From a virus, in the IMG/VR virus record IMGVR_UViG_3300032092_002842, positions 1-24,283 of that record: a stretch of 24,283 nucleotides of DNA. The stretch is one strand, 5' to 3'. Positions 6,998-14,329 of this stretch are shown in pieces. The translations under genes and the position numbers were made by a program. Within the stretch, counting starts at the first letter, position 1, and every line of letters begins with the position of its first letter. A model generated the notes under the pieces. That model was given only the letters and a program-made list of their open reading frames with translations, was not told the origin of the DNA and made no database searches.

Positions 6998-8787
6998 TAC
7001 CCGACTCCTTGCAACATCGAGTTTCTTTGCTGTGAGTTGATCTGCGGCTGACCACCCATCAAGGTTTGGATCAGCGCATTGCTCCTGGCTGCTTCGGTGC
7101 CGCCACTGCTGACGTTCTTCCTGATCGTCTCCCTGCTCGTGACAGGTGACTGCCTGACCGTGTTCTCGTCGCCCCCGAGCATCTCAGCCGGCGCGGCGAA
7201 CGTGATAAACCGCTTGAACTCAGGTCTGTTTTTCAGTCTGGCAATTTCTTCGACAATGGCTTGCGCATCGATCGAAGCACCCGAGGCTTGGAACATCGGC
7301 CAAAGCGGTGCGATCTCGCGGAGCACCTGGAACAATTCCTGAAGCCTCTGCTCCGGAGTCTTGAAGATCATTGAGTATGGTTCAATCCTGAACTCGTAGT
7401 CGTCAAACTCACCTTGGCGGTAGTCTGGAGTCCAGTCGGAGTTCACATTGATGCCTGTGTTGCCGACTTCCATAGAGGTCTTCAACTCAAGCGTCTCGTC
7501 CTCCCACATCAGCCTGCCGAGGTCCAAAATGCACTTGGAGGCAAACGAAACCACCGCCATTCGCATGTCAGCTACGTTCTTTGAGACGTTGCCATGGATT
7601 AACTCTTCCTGGCCGAGCGTGCTGGCTTGCTGACCAAGACCACCCATAGCCTGAAGATTTCCAGCCAAACGGTCGTATTCCGTTTGAATGAATGTCGCTA
7701 GCGCCATGTCGCGCTGATCAACGCCGCCGCTTTGGAACTGCTTGATTGACTCTGGACTCTTGGCTCGATACCAACCGTTACGCTCGGCAGTCCTGAGTCT
7801 TTCGGCGTCATCCTCCATCCCTGGTGGGTAGACATTGACCACTCGATTGGCATCCGAGTCAGCTTCCATGCGCCTGTGCAGACGATTCTGGAGATCGTGC
7901 ATTCCCTTGAGGTTCATCGCGGGAGACGTCGGGATAATGTTGTCGGGGGTTTCGCCGAGCGACAAGAACTTGTACGGACCTGCTTGGGATCCCGTCCATG
8001 GTCTTTCGATGAGCGGTTCCATGTCTTGCTGGTCGCAAGGCAAGGTAACGATTGTGTTGTTTTCGGCGATCCAGATGTCCTGGAGCCAAATCATGTCCTT
8101 GAGATCGTCATCCTGAGCACTTCCCCAGTCCGAAGCCATGTCTCGAGTAGCACCTACCGAATCATTGTGCTCCCTGTTGGTCGGTCTGAGTTTGTCCTTA
8201 ACCTTTTTGTCGTACCCAGGTTCGTCCATCACCTTTTCGAAGTCGGCGCGATAGCGATGTCCGCAATATCGCATCTTGCTTAACTCTTTGGCGGTCATAT
8301 CGAGAATCAAATCGTCAAGCGACACTCGATTGAACCAAGGCTCACCTGGATCGAGCCAAACATCTTCCTCTGACGCGAGAAGTCCGTGAAAGCGAGTGTC
8401 CGTGTCACGCATCATGACAACGCCACACCCGAGACAGAAGAACGCATCAAGGACAATCATCCTGAACGTCTCATCAAGAGCCATGTCGCTGATGAGCTTG
8501 GCAAGGTTGACTTCAAAACGCCTTGCGAACGGAAGCATGTCCATTCGTGGAGTCGAAACCAAGACGCTAGGGTTGTTTGCAGCCAGAGCGACCGTGTAGA
8601 TACGTGCCGTCTGGTTTATCAAGTTGACGAGAGTCTTGTTCTCTGCGCCTGATTCGTTGTACCAAGAGCCAACGTAATCCTTGATCAGCGTATGCCGAAC
8701 GCGACGAAAAGGCTCCAGAGCATCCCGCGATGAGCGGATTGCCTTGTAAAGCCGATCTCGTTTTTGCTGGTCTTTTAGATCAAACAT
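6997..8787 (-). CDS. Portal protein
   Basis: The 596-aa product forms the dodecameric ring through which DNA enters the head and to which tail and terminase bind. Evidence includes length, position downstream of terminase, the large N-terminal helical/wing region (FRRVRHTLIKDYVGSWY; LINQTARIYTVALAANNPSV), the mid-protein segment SPAMNLKGMHDLQNRLHRRM followed by VVNVYPPGMEDDAERL, and the stem/clip-like region LQAMGGLGQQASTLGQEEL. A polar Gln/Asn/Ser-rich C-terminus follows. The combination of long N-terminus and Gln-rich tail is closest to P22/podovirus-like portals, though I would not fix the subfamily. No clear ribosome site precedes the start at 8787; 86 nt separate it from the previous gene. 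Confidence 0.9.
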   Translation of the reverse strand: MFDLKDQQKRDRLYKAIRSSRDALEPFRRVRHTLIKDYVGSWYNESGAENKTLVNLINQTARIYTVALAANNPSVLVSTPRMDMLPFARRFEVNLAKLISDMALDETFRMIVLDAFFCLGCGVVMMRDTDTRFHGLLASEEDVWLDPGEPWFNRVSLDDLILDMTAKELSKMRYCGHRYRADFEKVMDEPGYDKKVKDKLRPTNREHNDSVGATRDMASDWGSAQDDDLKDMIWLQDIWIAENNTIVTLPCDQQDMEPLIERPWTGSQAGPYKFLSLGETPDNIIPTSPAMNLKGMHDLQNRLHRRMEADSDANRVVNVYPPGMEDDAERLRTAERNGWYRAKSPESIKQFQSGGVDQRDMALATFIQTEYDRLAGNLQAMGGLGQQASTLGQEELIHGNVSKNVADMRMAVVSFASKCILDLGRLMWEDETLELKTSMEVGNTGINVNSDWTPDYRQGEFDDYEFRIEPYSMIFKTPEQRLQELFQVLREIAPLWPMFQASGASIDAQAIVEEIARLKNRPEFKRFITFAAPAEMLGGDENTVRQSPVTSRETIRKNVSSGGTEAARSNALIQTLMGGQPQINSQQRNSMLQGVG

Positions 8788-8873
8788 CTACAGTCGAAAT
8801 GGTACGGATGATTTTCCGAACGACTCCGACTGGGTTTTATCGCCAGCCTATCGCTTAACTAAGCTTTTTCCAG

Positions 8874-9212
8874 CTACTTTTTCCCGCTGGATGGGGTCTT
8901 CTCACCTGTGAGCAATGCTTTCGCTTGCGTCAAATATTGAGCCGATTGCGAATACTTTTGTGCGCAGTCCGCATCCTGATCGTCCATTGATTGCTGAGTC
9001 GCCTTCAACGCCGCCTGAGCCAACTTGTCAACCGATTCGCTTAGCAAACTTGACAGAGAGGAGCGATCCCCTCCATGCGTACTCCACGAATGAGTTGAAG
9101 TCAAAGCCGACTGCGAAAACTTTAGCGATTTGTCTGCATTCTGGCTAGCCCTTGCTTTGTCAGCAAGCTTGCCAATCGCTGTCAGTGTCTTTTCTGCGAA
9201 CTCGTCAGCCAT
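8874..9212 (-). CDS. Small helical protein between terminase and portal
   Basis: A 112-aa, Ala/Ser/Lys-rich helical protein contains two related stretches, SLKFSQSALTST near residue 29 and KYSQSAQYLTQAKALL near residue 86, which suggests an internal duplication of a helical unit. A strong GGAGGAAAG ribosome site precedes its start. It sits 38 nt downstream of terminase and upstream of the portal. Short alpha-helical proteins in that location can be structural or packaging accessories, but no known family is recognised. A short inverted repeat (CAGGT-TAAT-ACCTG) lies just before its ribosome site. Confidence 0.7.
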   Translation of the reverse strand: MADEFAEKTLTAIGKLADKARASQNADKSLKFSQSALTSTHSWSTHGGDRSSLSSLLSESVDKLAQAALKATQQSMDDQDADCAQKYSQSAQYLTQAKALLTGEKTPSSGKK

Positions 9213-9250
9213 TCTTTGCTTCCTCCAGGTATTAACCTGAAATTCCTTGC

Positions 9251-11146
9251 TTATCGCTTCAAAACGTCGCGTATTGAGTACATCGGACTGCCGATATCGA
9301 CACTACGTCGTTCCTGGCGTTCCCGCCATAAGTAACTACCATAATCTGGAGTTTGTCCCGTTTCAACATCGCTGTCAATTTTTTTTCCAGGATTATCGGT
9401 AGAAAATACCAACCAAGCACCCGCAGCGGAGATTGCTCGATCGCCGTGATTCTTCTCTGTCGCACCTTTGTTCTTGGTCGGAGCGTGGATAATTCTTCCG
9501 TTTTCCCACTCGTACTCGCCGCACTCAACGAGCATTTCCTCGGACCTTGGAGTGTACTCTCCACTTTCCATCGCCAACGCAAATTGCTCGAACATATCCG
9601 CCTTGTCGGCATCACGGCATGGGAACCCAGCCTTGCGACTCTTTGTTTGGGATCCGAGTTGATCAACGTCCCGATAGAAAATGTTGCCGTAGTAGCAAAC
9701 CTCACGCACCTCCTTGGCGAAACCTCCGGAAACACCCGAGTCTTCCCATCCGAGCAAGGCATTTCGCATCCACAGGCACAATCCGACTACGATGCGAGCA
9801 AACGGACGCGGCTCGAGACCTTTGACCGTGTACTCAAGCACTTGCTCGCCTGTCCGATTGTCGATTCCCGATGCCACGGAGTTCGAGGCAAAGGCTCCCA
9901 CCCCGCCTGACGCGATGTCGCAAGCGATCGTGAATGGACCAAGTGTTGGTCTGTTGTCGATCCCTGGCTTGAACCAGAGCGACAAGGGACCATTCTCGTC
10001 GGGGATGAGACCTTTGAGCTCAAGCGTTTCGCTGTCGAACACCGGCTTGCCTCTCCAAACTGGCTTTTTGCAGTGCTCGCGTTTCATTCGGTCCAACAGG
10101 TCCGTAGTGAACACCTTGCCGGCTGACCCCCTGGCGTCCATGTCCAACTCTCGAGCGATGTACCGCGGAGTAGACCCTGGGACCAAGCAATGGGAGTCGT
10201 ACCAGGGAGATCTCACCTTACCTTCAATTTTGTGTCCCTTGCGCTCGATCGTCCGCAGTTCTCGCTCATGCGACTTAATGTACTTTTCGACTTCCTCTTG
10301 CTCGTCAGGGTTGATCGCTTTAACCACCCCATCCTGCTTGACGTAGGCTAATCTGGCGTGCTCTGGGTTATCCTTCCAGTCGAGGGAATAGACTTTCGGG
10401 TTGTCCGTGTCAGTTGCCGACTCGTAGAACACTCCCGTATCAGCGCCGAAGGTGGAGCAAAGCACGACGCAATTAGTCACATGCGCAACGCTGGACATGA
10501 TTTTGTAGTCGATGCCGTTTGCGATGAACTCCTCGGATCCAACTTCGTCGAACGCAAACATCGTCGTCCGGCCACCCCGAGCAACGTCACTCGTTGCAGC
10601 AAACCCAACCCATATCGAACCCGTAGTTGGCAAAAGAATCGTGTGGTCGTCGATATTCCGCTTATACCCGTCGAGCATCCACAACGGAAGCTTGTCAAGC
10701 ATCGTGGATAACTTGTTCATTACTGCGGTTGGATCTTTTGAATCCATCATCTTTTCGTTCCGAGTCACCAAACCCGAAGAAAAGCCTTTTTCGAACAAAG
10801 CTCGCCTGATCTGCGTCCCGAGGTAGACGTATGTCCCGCCTTGCGCTCGGCTTTTGGGGATCGTCACCGACACTGGATGCTCAGTGTCCATCGCCTCTGT
10901 GATCGCATCATCGATCGCCGTGATCACCTTTTCTTGGTGATTCCATGGAACAAACGGCTTCATCTTGACCTTGGCTCGCGGCTCATGCACCCACAGAGCG
11001 AACGCGAAGAAGAACAGCACATCGGTTTCGCAGGCTTGTAACAACGCGTCGCGGAACCGCTTGTCGGTCAAGGCGCGCTCCCTGCATCGGATTCGCCACT
11101 CCAGGTTTTCTACTGGATCTTTTGGTGCTAGGTCGTAGTAGGACAT
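9251..11146 (-). CDS. terL: Terminase large subunit (ATPase/nuclease)
   Basis: The 631-aa protein packages phage DNA into the procapsid. The ATPase half has a Walker-A-like loop PKSRAQGGT (residues 97-105) in the deviant form often seen in terminases, and Walker B plus catalytic Glu in TMFAFDE (195-201). A coupling motif VVLCSTFGA lies near residue 227. The nuclease half has RNase H-fold acids: Asp410 in IACDIASGG, Glu468/Asp469 in GWEDSG and Asp569 in HGDRAISAAGAW. Start ATG 11146 has no strong ribosome site; the leader upstream contains an intrinsic terminator and a strong promoter. It is the first gene of the structural block. No canonical small subunit is recognisable nearby; the small genes at 11258-11881 are candidates. 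Confidence 0.95.
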   Translation of the reverse strand: MSYYDLAPKDPVENLEWRIRCRERALTDKRFRDALLQACETDVLFFFAFALWVHEPRAKVKMKPFVPWNHQEKVITAIDDAITEAMDTEHPVSVTIPKSRAQGGTYVYLGTQIRRALFEKGFSSGLVTRNEKMMDSKDPTAVMNKLSTMLDKLPLWMLDGYKRNIDDHTILLPTTGSIWVGFAATSDVARGGRTTMFAFDEVGSEEFIANGIDYKIMSSVAHVTNCVVLCSTFGADTGVFYESATDTDNPKVYSLDWKDNPEHARLAYVKQDGVVKAINPDEQEEVEKYIKSHERELRTIERKGHKIEGKVRSPWYDSHCLVPGSTPRYIARELDMDARGSAGKVFTTDLLDRMKREHCKKPVWRGKPVFDSETLELKGLIPDENGPLSLWFKPGIDNRPTLGPFTIACDIASGGVGAFASNSVASGIDNRTGEQVLEYTVKGLEPRPFARIVVGLCLWMRNALLGWEDSGVSGGFAKEVREVCYYGNIFYRDVDQLGSQTKSRKAGFPCRDADKADMFEQFALAMESGEYTPRSEEMLVECGEYEWENGRIIHAPTKNKGATEKNHGDRAISAAGAWLVFSTDNPGKKIDSDVETGQTPDYGSYLWRERQERRSVDIGSPMYSIRDVLKR

Positions 11147-11163
11147 GACTTCGCGTCAGTAAA

Positions 11164-11200
11164 TGGAAAAAGCCGCGAGACAGGAGTCCCGCAGCTTCTT
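11164..11200 (-). terminator. Intrinsic terminator in the terminase leader
   Basis: On the minus strand AAGCTGCGGGAC pairs with GTCTCGCGGCTT over 12 bp, including two G-U pairs that exist only in the minus-strand RNA, around a 4-nt loop TCCT. TTTTTCC follows. The hairpin lies about 18 nt before the terminase start and about 30 nt after the predicted start site of the promoter at 11235-11262, so it sits inside the leader of the late operon rather than at the end of a gene. Confidence 0.85.
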
Positions 11201-11234
11201 TGGAGATTTGCTCCCGATGAAAGAGCATGCGTAA

Positions 11235-11262
11235 GTGTACCGAAAGCAAGTCGCATGTCAAC
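11235..11262 (-). promoter_or_regulatory. Sigma70-type promoter of the late operon
   Basis: On the minus strand TTGACA (perfect -35) is separated by 16 bp from TACACT (-10, 4 of 6 matches). It overlaps the 3' end of the small gene 11258-11449 and would start RNA near 11228, giving a leader of about 80 nt that contains the intrinsic terminator. Confidence 0.7.
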
Positions 11263-11449
11263 TACTCTCCGCAACACTTTTTGTGTTGGTACAATTTTTC
11301 ATGTGCTCAGCAAGTTCCTCTCGCCAGTACGGATGCCGCATGTCGTAGTGCAATCGATCGACCTGCGCCAAGATCTTCCGCTCGAATCGCTTGGCTTCGG
11401 CTTCCGCCACTTCTTGCAGTTCTTTGAGCGTTGGATTGCGCAATGCCAC
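11258..11449 (-). CDS. Small helical protein upstream of terminase
   Basis: A 63-aa charged helical protein starts with GTG at 11449, 2 nt after the stop of the upstream gene, with GGAAAG about 9 nt ahead. The sequence (TLKELQEVAEAEAKRFERKI then HYDMRHPYW) is rich in Glu, Lys and Arg. Its place directly upstream of terminase large subunit is where small terminase subunits are usually encoded, but it is much shorter than known ones and has no recognisable DNA-binding motif, so I leave it unassigned. Its end contains the late promoter. Confidence 0.6.
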   Translation of the reverse strand: MALRNPTLKELQEVAEAEAKRFERKILAQVDRLHYDMRHPYWREELAEHMKNCTNTKSVAESS

Positions 11450-11451
11450 GG

Positions 11452-11748
11452 CTATTTTCTTTCCAGCGCCTCTCGCATACCCATCGTCTTGAGCCGAGCT
11501 CGCAGCGTCGACTCCTTGATCGTATGGGACATCGCCCAGTCCTTGATCGACATCCGTATGCCGTTGTACTCTACGCCGCAGTTCCCGCAGGACGATGTGT
11601 GACCGCTTTGCAGGTGGTCCAAACGCACCTCAACCTCGTTGCCGCACGAACACTTGCATTGGAACTTGCGCTTGCCAGTGGACGCAACCTCGCTGACTAC
11701 GGTCAACTCGCCGTACTTCTTTCCTTTTCCAATAGCAATCGGACGCAA
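11452..11748 (-). CDS. Zinc-ribbon plus HTH protein, homing-endonuclease relative lacking nuclease
   Basis: I start it at TTG 11748: the codon sits one base after the TAA of the previous gene and follows AGGGAAAG, and an upstream ATG (11820) would only add 24 residues that are the shadow of that gene. The 98-aa product has YGELTVVSEV and CKCSCGNEVEVRLDHLQSG and CGNCG, the zinc-ribbon module commonly fused to phage HNH and AP2/homing endonucleases. It ends with MSIKDWAMSHTIKESTLRAR followed by LKTMGMREAL, matching the small HTH often found at their C-terminus. The HNH or other catalytic domain is absent. It may be a DNA-binding remnant or a repurposed regulator or terminase partner. Confidence 0.7.
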   Translation of the reverse strand: MRPIAIGKGKKYGELTVVSEVASTGKRKFQCKCSCGNEVEVRLDHLQSGHTSSCGNCGVEYNGIRMSIKDWAMSHTIKESTLRARLKTMGMREALERK

Positions 11749-11749
11749 C

Positions 11750-11881
11750 TTACTTTCCCTTCGCCTTGGGTTTCGGGGGACTTTTCTTCGTCGAGGAGGT
11801 AGCTTTCTTGCAACTCCCACTGCTGTACGCTTTCTTGCCTTTCACTGGCTCGTATCCTTTCCAACATCGATTCTTGTTCAT
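11750..11881 (-). CDS. Small Cys/Lys protein with RCWKGYEPV motif
   Basis: A 43-aa protein starts at ATG 11881 (AAAGGG at good spacing) and begins MNKNRCWKGYEPVKGKKAYS. The RCWKGY-x-P-x-x-G-x-K-x-Y-S-x-G-S-C pattern is a short module I have met in many phage and large-virus proteins, sometimes as a tail of larger enzymes; its function is not known to me. A low-complexity Lys/Ser/Pro tail (SSTKKSPPKPKAKGK) follows and probably binds nucleic acid or is disordered. It is the first gene of the minus block divergent from the recombinase. Confidence 0.7.
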   Translation of the reverse strand: MNKNRCWKGYEPVKGKKAYSSGSCKKATSSTKKSPPKPKAKGK

Positions 11882-11916
11882 CAGCATCCCTTTCTGCGCA
11901 AAATTACCTTGCAATA

Positions 11917-11944
11917 ACTTAGCAACATCCACCCCACTTAGCAA
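11917..11944. repeat. Direct repeat pair ACTTAGCAA upstream of divergent genes
   Basis: ACTTAGCAA occurs at 11917-11925 and 11936-11944, with GCAATA adjoining both copies. The start-to-start distance is 19 bp, about two helical turns. The pair lies just upstream of the small minus-strand gene and within 30-60 bp of the recombinase promoter, so it is a candidate operator or recombinase-accessory site. No binding protein can be named. Confidence 0.45.
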
Positions 11945-11972
11945 TACGTCACCAATTAGGCTACTACCCTAC

Positions 11973-12001
11973 TTGACTACTCTGGCATTGCGCACTATCA
12001 T
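11973..12001 (+). promoter_or_regulatory. Promoter of the serine recombinase
   Basis: TTGACT (5 of 6) and TATCAT (5 of 6) are separated by exactly 17 bp. Transcription would start about 12008, leaving a leader of about 39 nt with a GAAGGAGATAT ribosome site before the recombinase. Confidence 0.7.
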
Positions 12002-12046
12002 GCCGATGGTGTTTTACCGATAGTTTTCTTCGAAGGAGATATTTCG

Positions 12047-12655
12047 ATGACAGTAGCAGCGTATGTTCGAGTTAGCACAGAATGTCAGAATGAGGCTAGC
12101 CAGAAACGAGAGATTTTGCAGTGGCTTGCTGGAAACGGCATTAAGCATGGTAGCGTCACATGGTACATCGACAAGGCAAATGGATCGGATCTTAAAAGAC
12201 CAGCCTTCGAGCAGATGCAAAAGGACATTTTTAACGGCGCTATCAAGACCGTGGTGATCTACAAGCTTGATCGTTTATCGAGAGAGATGTCTGATGGCGT
12301 TAAGGTGCTTGCCGATTGGGGCGCGAAGAAGGTTCGGCTCGTATGCACCTCGCAACAGTTCGACTTCTCAGGTGTCATCGGCGAGTTAGTTGCAGCTATC
12401 ATGTTTGCGATGGCGAAGTGGGAGAAGGTGAACACCAAGGAGCGCCAAGCGGCCGGAATCGCTGTTGCGAAGGAGAAAGGCGTTTACCGAGGTCGCATTC
12501 GTGGCGCTACCAAGGCTGGCGTTAATCCAGCTCGCGCGGCTGAACTGCGAGCGAAGGGTTTGAAACACGCGGAAGTAGCGAAAGCCATGGGTATCAGCGT
12601 GAGCACCGCGTTCCGATATGCGCAAGATGCTAAACGCGAAGCAGCAGGCAAGTAA
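12047..12655 (+). CDS. Small serine recombinase (resolvase/invertase family)
   Basis: The 202-aa protein cuts and rejoins DNA through a Ser-DNA intermediate. Catalytic residues fit the family: Arg8 and Ser10 in YVRVST, and Arg76 and Arg79 in KLDRLSRE. A long E-helix region (VIGELVAAIMFAMAKWEKVN, ~110-129) and a C-terminal helix-turn-helix (~165-192, KGLKHAEVAKAMGISVSTAF) follow. The total length matches resolvases and invertases, not large serine integrases. The ribosome site AAGGAGATATTTCG is excellent. It is the only rightward gene in the middle of the window and is convergent with the small-gene operon. It could act as phage integrase, DNA inversion switch or resolvase; no invertible segment is evident. 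Confidence 0.95.
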   Translation: MTVAAYVRVSTECQNEASQKREILQWLAGNGIKHGSVTWYIDKANGSDLKRPAFEQMQKDIFNGAIKTVVIYKLDRLSREMSDGVKVLADWGAKKVRLVCTSQQFDFSGVIGELVAAIMFAMAKWEKVNTKERQAAGIAVAKEKGVYRGRIRGATKAGVNPARAAELRAKGLKHAEVAKAMGISVSTAFRYAQDAKREAAGK

Positions 12656-12704
12656 GAGCGCACCCCAGGCCCATATAAGGATGCAATCTCGCAAGGTGCC
12701 GGAA

Positions 12705-12726
12705 ATCACGGGATTTTTTCCGTGAT
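12705..12726. terminator. Hairpin with T-rich loop after the recombinase
   Basis: ATCACGG pairs with CCGTGAT (7 bp) around the loop GATTTTTT. The T-run is in the loop rather than after the stem, so this is not a classic intrinsic terminator in either direction, though its place 50 nt after the recombinase stop suggests it may end or stabilise that transcript. Confidence 0.35.
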
Positions 12727-12791
12727 ACTGACAAATAGGCTTACTTTGGCGAAGGTAAGGTGCGAGCAGCCAGCGCTGCTTGGTCTCCGTT

Positions 12792-12813
12792 TTTGTTGCC
12801 CATGGGCAACAAA
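12792..12813. repeat. Perfect 22-bp palindrome around GTTGCCCATGGGCAAC
   Basis: The two arms pair without mismatch over 11 bases each, centred on CCATGG. The central 18 bp is found again at 22896-22913, 10 kb away. The sequence contains no obvious gene. A protein-binding palindrome or a host-type dispersed element is possible. Confidence 0.7.
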
Positions 12814-13025
12814 TTCAGAACCGCCGTTCTCTTCGCCTGCGTCCACCTATCGGTCAGCCTGTTGCTCCTGTTCGACCCTTGAGGTTAGGAGCCTTTCCAC
12901 GTCGCAGGACGCTTCTTAGACTCGTTCCCATGCACTTCGGCGGTCTTCCACAGATCGGACAACTTGCTCAAACGATTGCAGGCACAAGCGCCGATTGCTC
13001 GGCATTACACTCGTGCCATATATGT

Positions 13026-13058
13026 GCTCACCCCCAGGATGTGGATTTGGGGGTGAGC
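13026..13058. repeat. Perfect 11-bp hairpin in noncoding DNA
   Basis: GCTCACCCCCA and TGGGGGTGAGC are exact inverse complements separated by the 11-nt loop GGATGTGGATT. No T-tract follows on either strand. It lies between convergent genes and may act as a bidirectional barrier, an RNA end or a DNA-binding or recombination site. Confidence 0.65.
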
Positions 13059-13159
13059 TGTGCGACAAGATCACGCACGAAGAAACGCCTTGCGGCGAGT
13101 TTTGGAAAACGAACTATGATCTTGTCTTTGTGCCGAATCCACTCAGCACGTTTCGAATT

Positions 13160-13486
13160 TTACCTCCAGCAACGCTGAATGTCAACCAAACACCTGAGTT
13201 GTTCGCTCATTCCAGTTTCCACCAAATAAATCTCGGAAAATTCCTGCAAGGACAATTTGTCGTGAAGGTACAGGTAGAGCATACGACCCCAAAAATTGAC
13301 GCGAATCAGCAAATACGTTTCGCATTGCAAATTAAACGATGTTTCATCAAGAGTTGCGTCAAATGGCTCACTCGAGACTAAAACCGGAAAAAAAACACGG
13401 TCTTTTGGAGTTTCTCGAAGAGATCGAGTTTTTGCGTTAATAAGCGTTCGGTGCTTTTGACCACCAATCAACAACACCTTGCTCAT
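13160..13486 (-). CDS. Hypothetical small phage protein (VLLIGGQKH family)
   Basis: The 108-aa protein starts MSKVLLIGGQKHRTLINA. The N-terminal strand plus GG-x-x-H pattern resembles another protein in this window (16828-17409, which begins MNVLFVGGCQHGKIESL) and small phage proteins of the form M-x-x-VLLVGGP-x-DG. The start overlaps the upstream stop by the ATGA junction at 13483-13486, supporting a real gene against the opposite-strand frame across the same DNA. The body is beta-rich (RMLYLYLHDKLSLQEFSEIY). Function unknown. It is the last gene of the small-gene operon. Confidence 0.75.
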   Translation of the reverse strand: MSKVLLIGGQKHRTLINAKTRSLRETPKDRVFFPVLVSSEPFDATLDETSFNLQCETYLLIRVNFWGRMLYLYLHDKLSLQEFSEIYLVETGMSEQLRCLVDIQRCWR

Positions 13487-14274
13487 GCGGGCTCCTCGCT
13501 TCCAGTCACCTCGTCCACAATTTGCGCCGCGCTGCTACTTGCGGTTGCGGTGGCAGCGTCGCCCTTCACGATTGCCATGCATGGACAGTGACTTCCGTGA
13601 CTGTTTATGTCATTTTCGTCGACCAGAATCATTGGAGCGACAAGGCGGGTGCCGATCAGCGGCTTCAAAGGATCCCACTTGACTAGATCCGCTTCCAGCT
13701 TCGCACGCTCGTCCTTTGACAGTCCAGATCCCCACACAGCCTTTGAAGCCAGTCGTTTCCGTTCTTGGATGTCGATCGGCCAGTGCTTGTTGTAAGCCTC
13801 CCACCAGAACGTCAAGTCCTGCGTCTCGTTGTCGTAGTATCGTGCAACAAACTCCGACTTGAACGCCGAATGCACGTTTTCGAACACGGTGCTCGTGACA
13901 ATGACTTGTCCTGGGAAGTTTTTGTGGATCAGGTCGCACATTCGCCTGTAGTTGCTACCGCGGATCACGCCGGCTTCGATCAGAATCAGGTTGTCTTTGA
14001 AAAAAACCGTTTTGCATGCCTGCAACGCCAGTCGCTCGAATTCGCCACTCCACGCTTGGTCGGGATACGGGACATCGACAGTGAACCCTTCGCAAACCTC
14101 GCCATCGTGGCTTAGGAAGTGGCGCAGGATCTGCCATGCAATGGACGAGTAGTCCGACGAAACGGCTACCAGCGTCGAATTTGACGCGTTAAAGCCTGCA
14201 TTCCGCAGCATGATGCCGAGCTTGTTGATCAATTCGTGCTCCTCAACCCGCGAGCACTCCAAAATTTGCCTCAT
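13483..14274 (-). CDS. Unknown protein with possible PRTase/Rossmann-like core
   Basis: The 263-aa protein has an alternating alpha/beta pattern: STLVAVSSDYSSIAWQILRH (residues ~33-52), NLILIEAGVIRGSNYRRMCD (~95-114) and VIVTSTVFENVHSAFKSEFV (~123-142). The middle segment sits where phosphoribosyltransferases have their PRPP loop (hydrophobic strand, acidic residue, small residues, then a helix), but the acidic pair is changed to EAG, so an active PRTase is uncertain. The C-terminal 70 residues include a Cys pair (HCPC) and a low-complexity Ala/Ser/Thr stretch. It is co-transcribed with the short gene that follows. No other assignment is supported. Confidence 0.65.
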   Translation of the reverse strand: MRQILECSRVEEHELINKLGIMLRNAGFNASNSTLVAVSSDYSSIAWQILRHFLSHDGEVCEGFTVDVPYPDQAWSGEFERLALQACKTVFFKDNLILIEAGVIRGSNYRRMCDLIHKNFPGQVIVTSTVFENVHSAFKSEFVARYYDNETQDLTFWWEAYNKHWPIDIQERKRLASKAVWGSGLSKDERAKLEADLVKWDPLKPLIGTRLVAPMILVDENDINSHGSHCPCMAIVKGDAATATASSSAAQIVDEVTGSEEPA

Positions 14275-14329
14275 AAACCACCATTTTCGTGAAAAAGTCT
14301 CGAAACTACTGCTGACACGGCGTCAAATG

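Larger units (their letters stand above)
12656..13159. other. Noncoding region with several hairpins between convergent genes
   Basis: About 500 nt separates the recombinase stop from the end of the convergent gene at 13160. I see no convincing gene; the open frames here lack ribosome sites. It holds a short hairpin with a T-rich loop (12705-12726), a perfect palindrome repeated elsewhere (12792-12813) and a perfect 11-bp hairpin (13026-13058). Such a region next to a site-specific recombinase could hold a recombination site, but no attachment core can be defined from this sequence alone. Confidence 0.6.

Noticed and set aside
12047-12655. Large serine integrase
   Set aside because: At 202 aa it lacks the large C-terminal recombinase and zinc domains; length and HTH match resolvases and invertases.
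12995-13381. A 128-codon plus frame after the recombinase
   Set aside because: It overlaps the minus gene 13160-13486, which has an ATGA junction and a recognisable phage-type N-terminus. The plus frame lacks a ribosome site.
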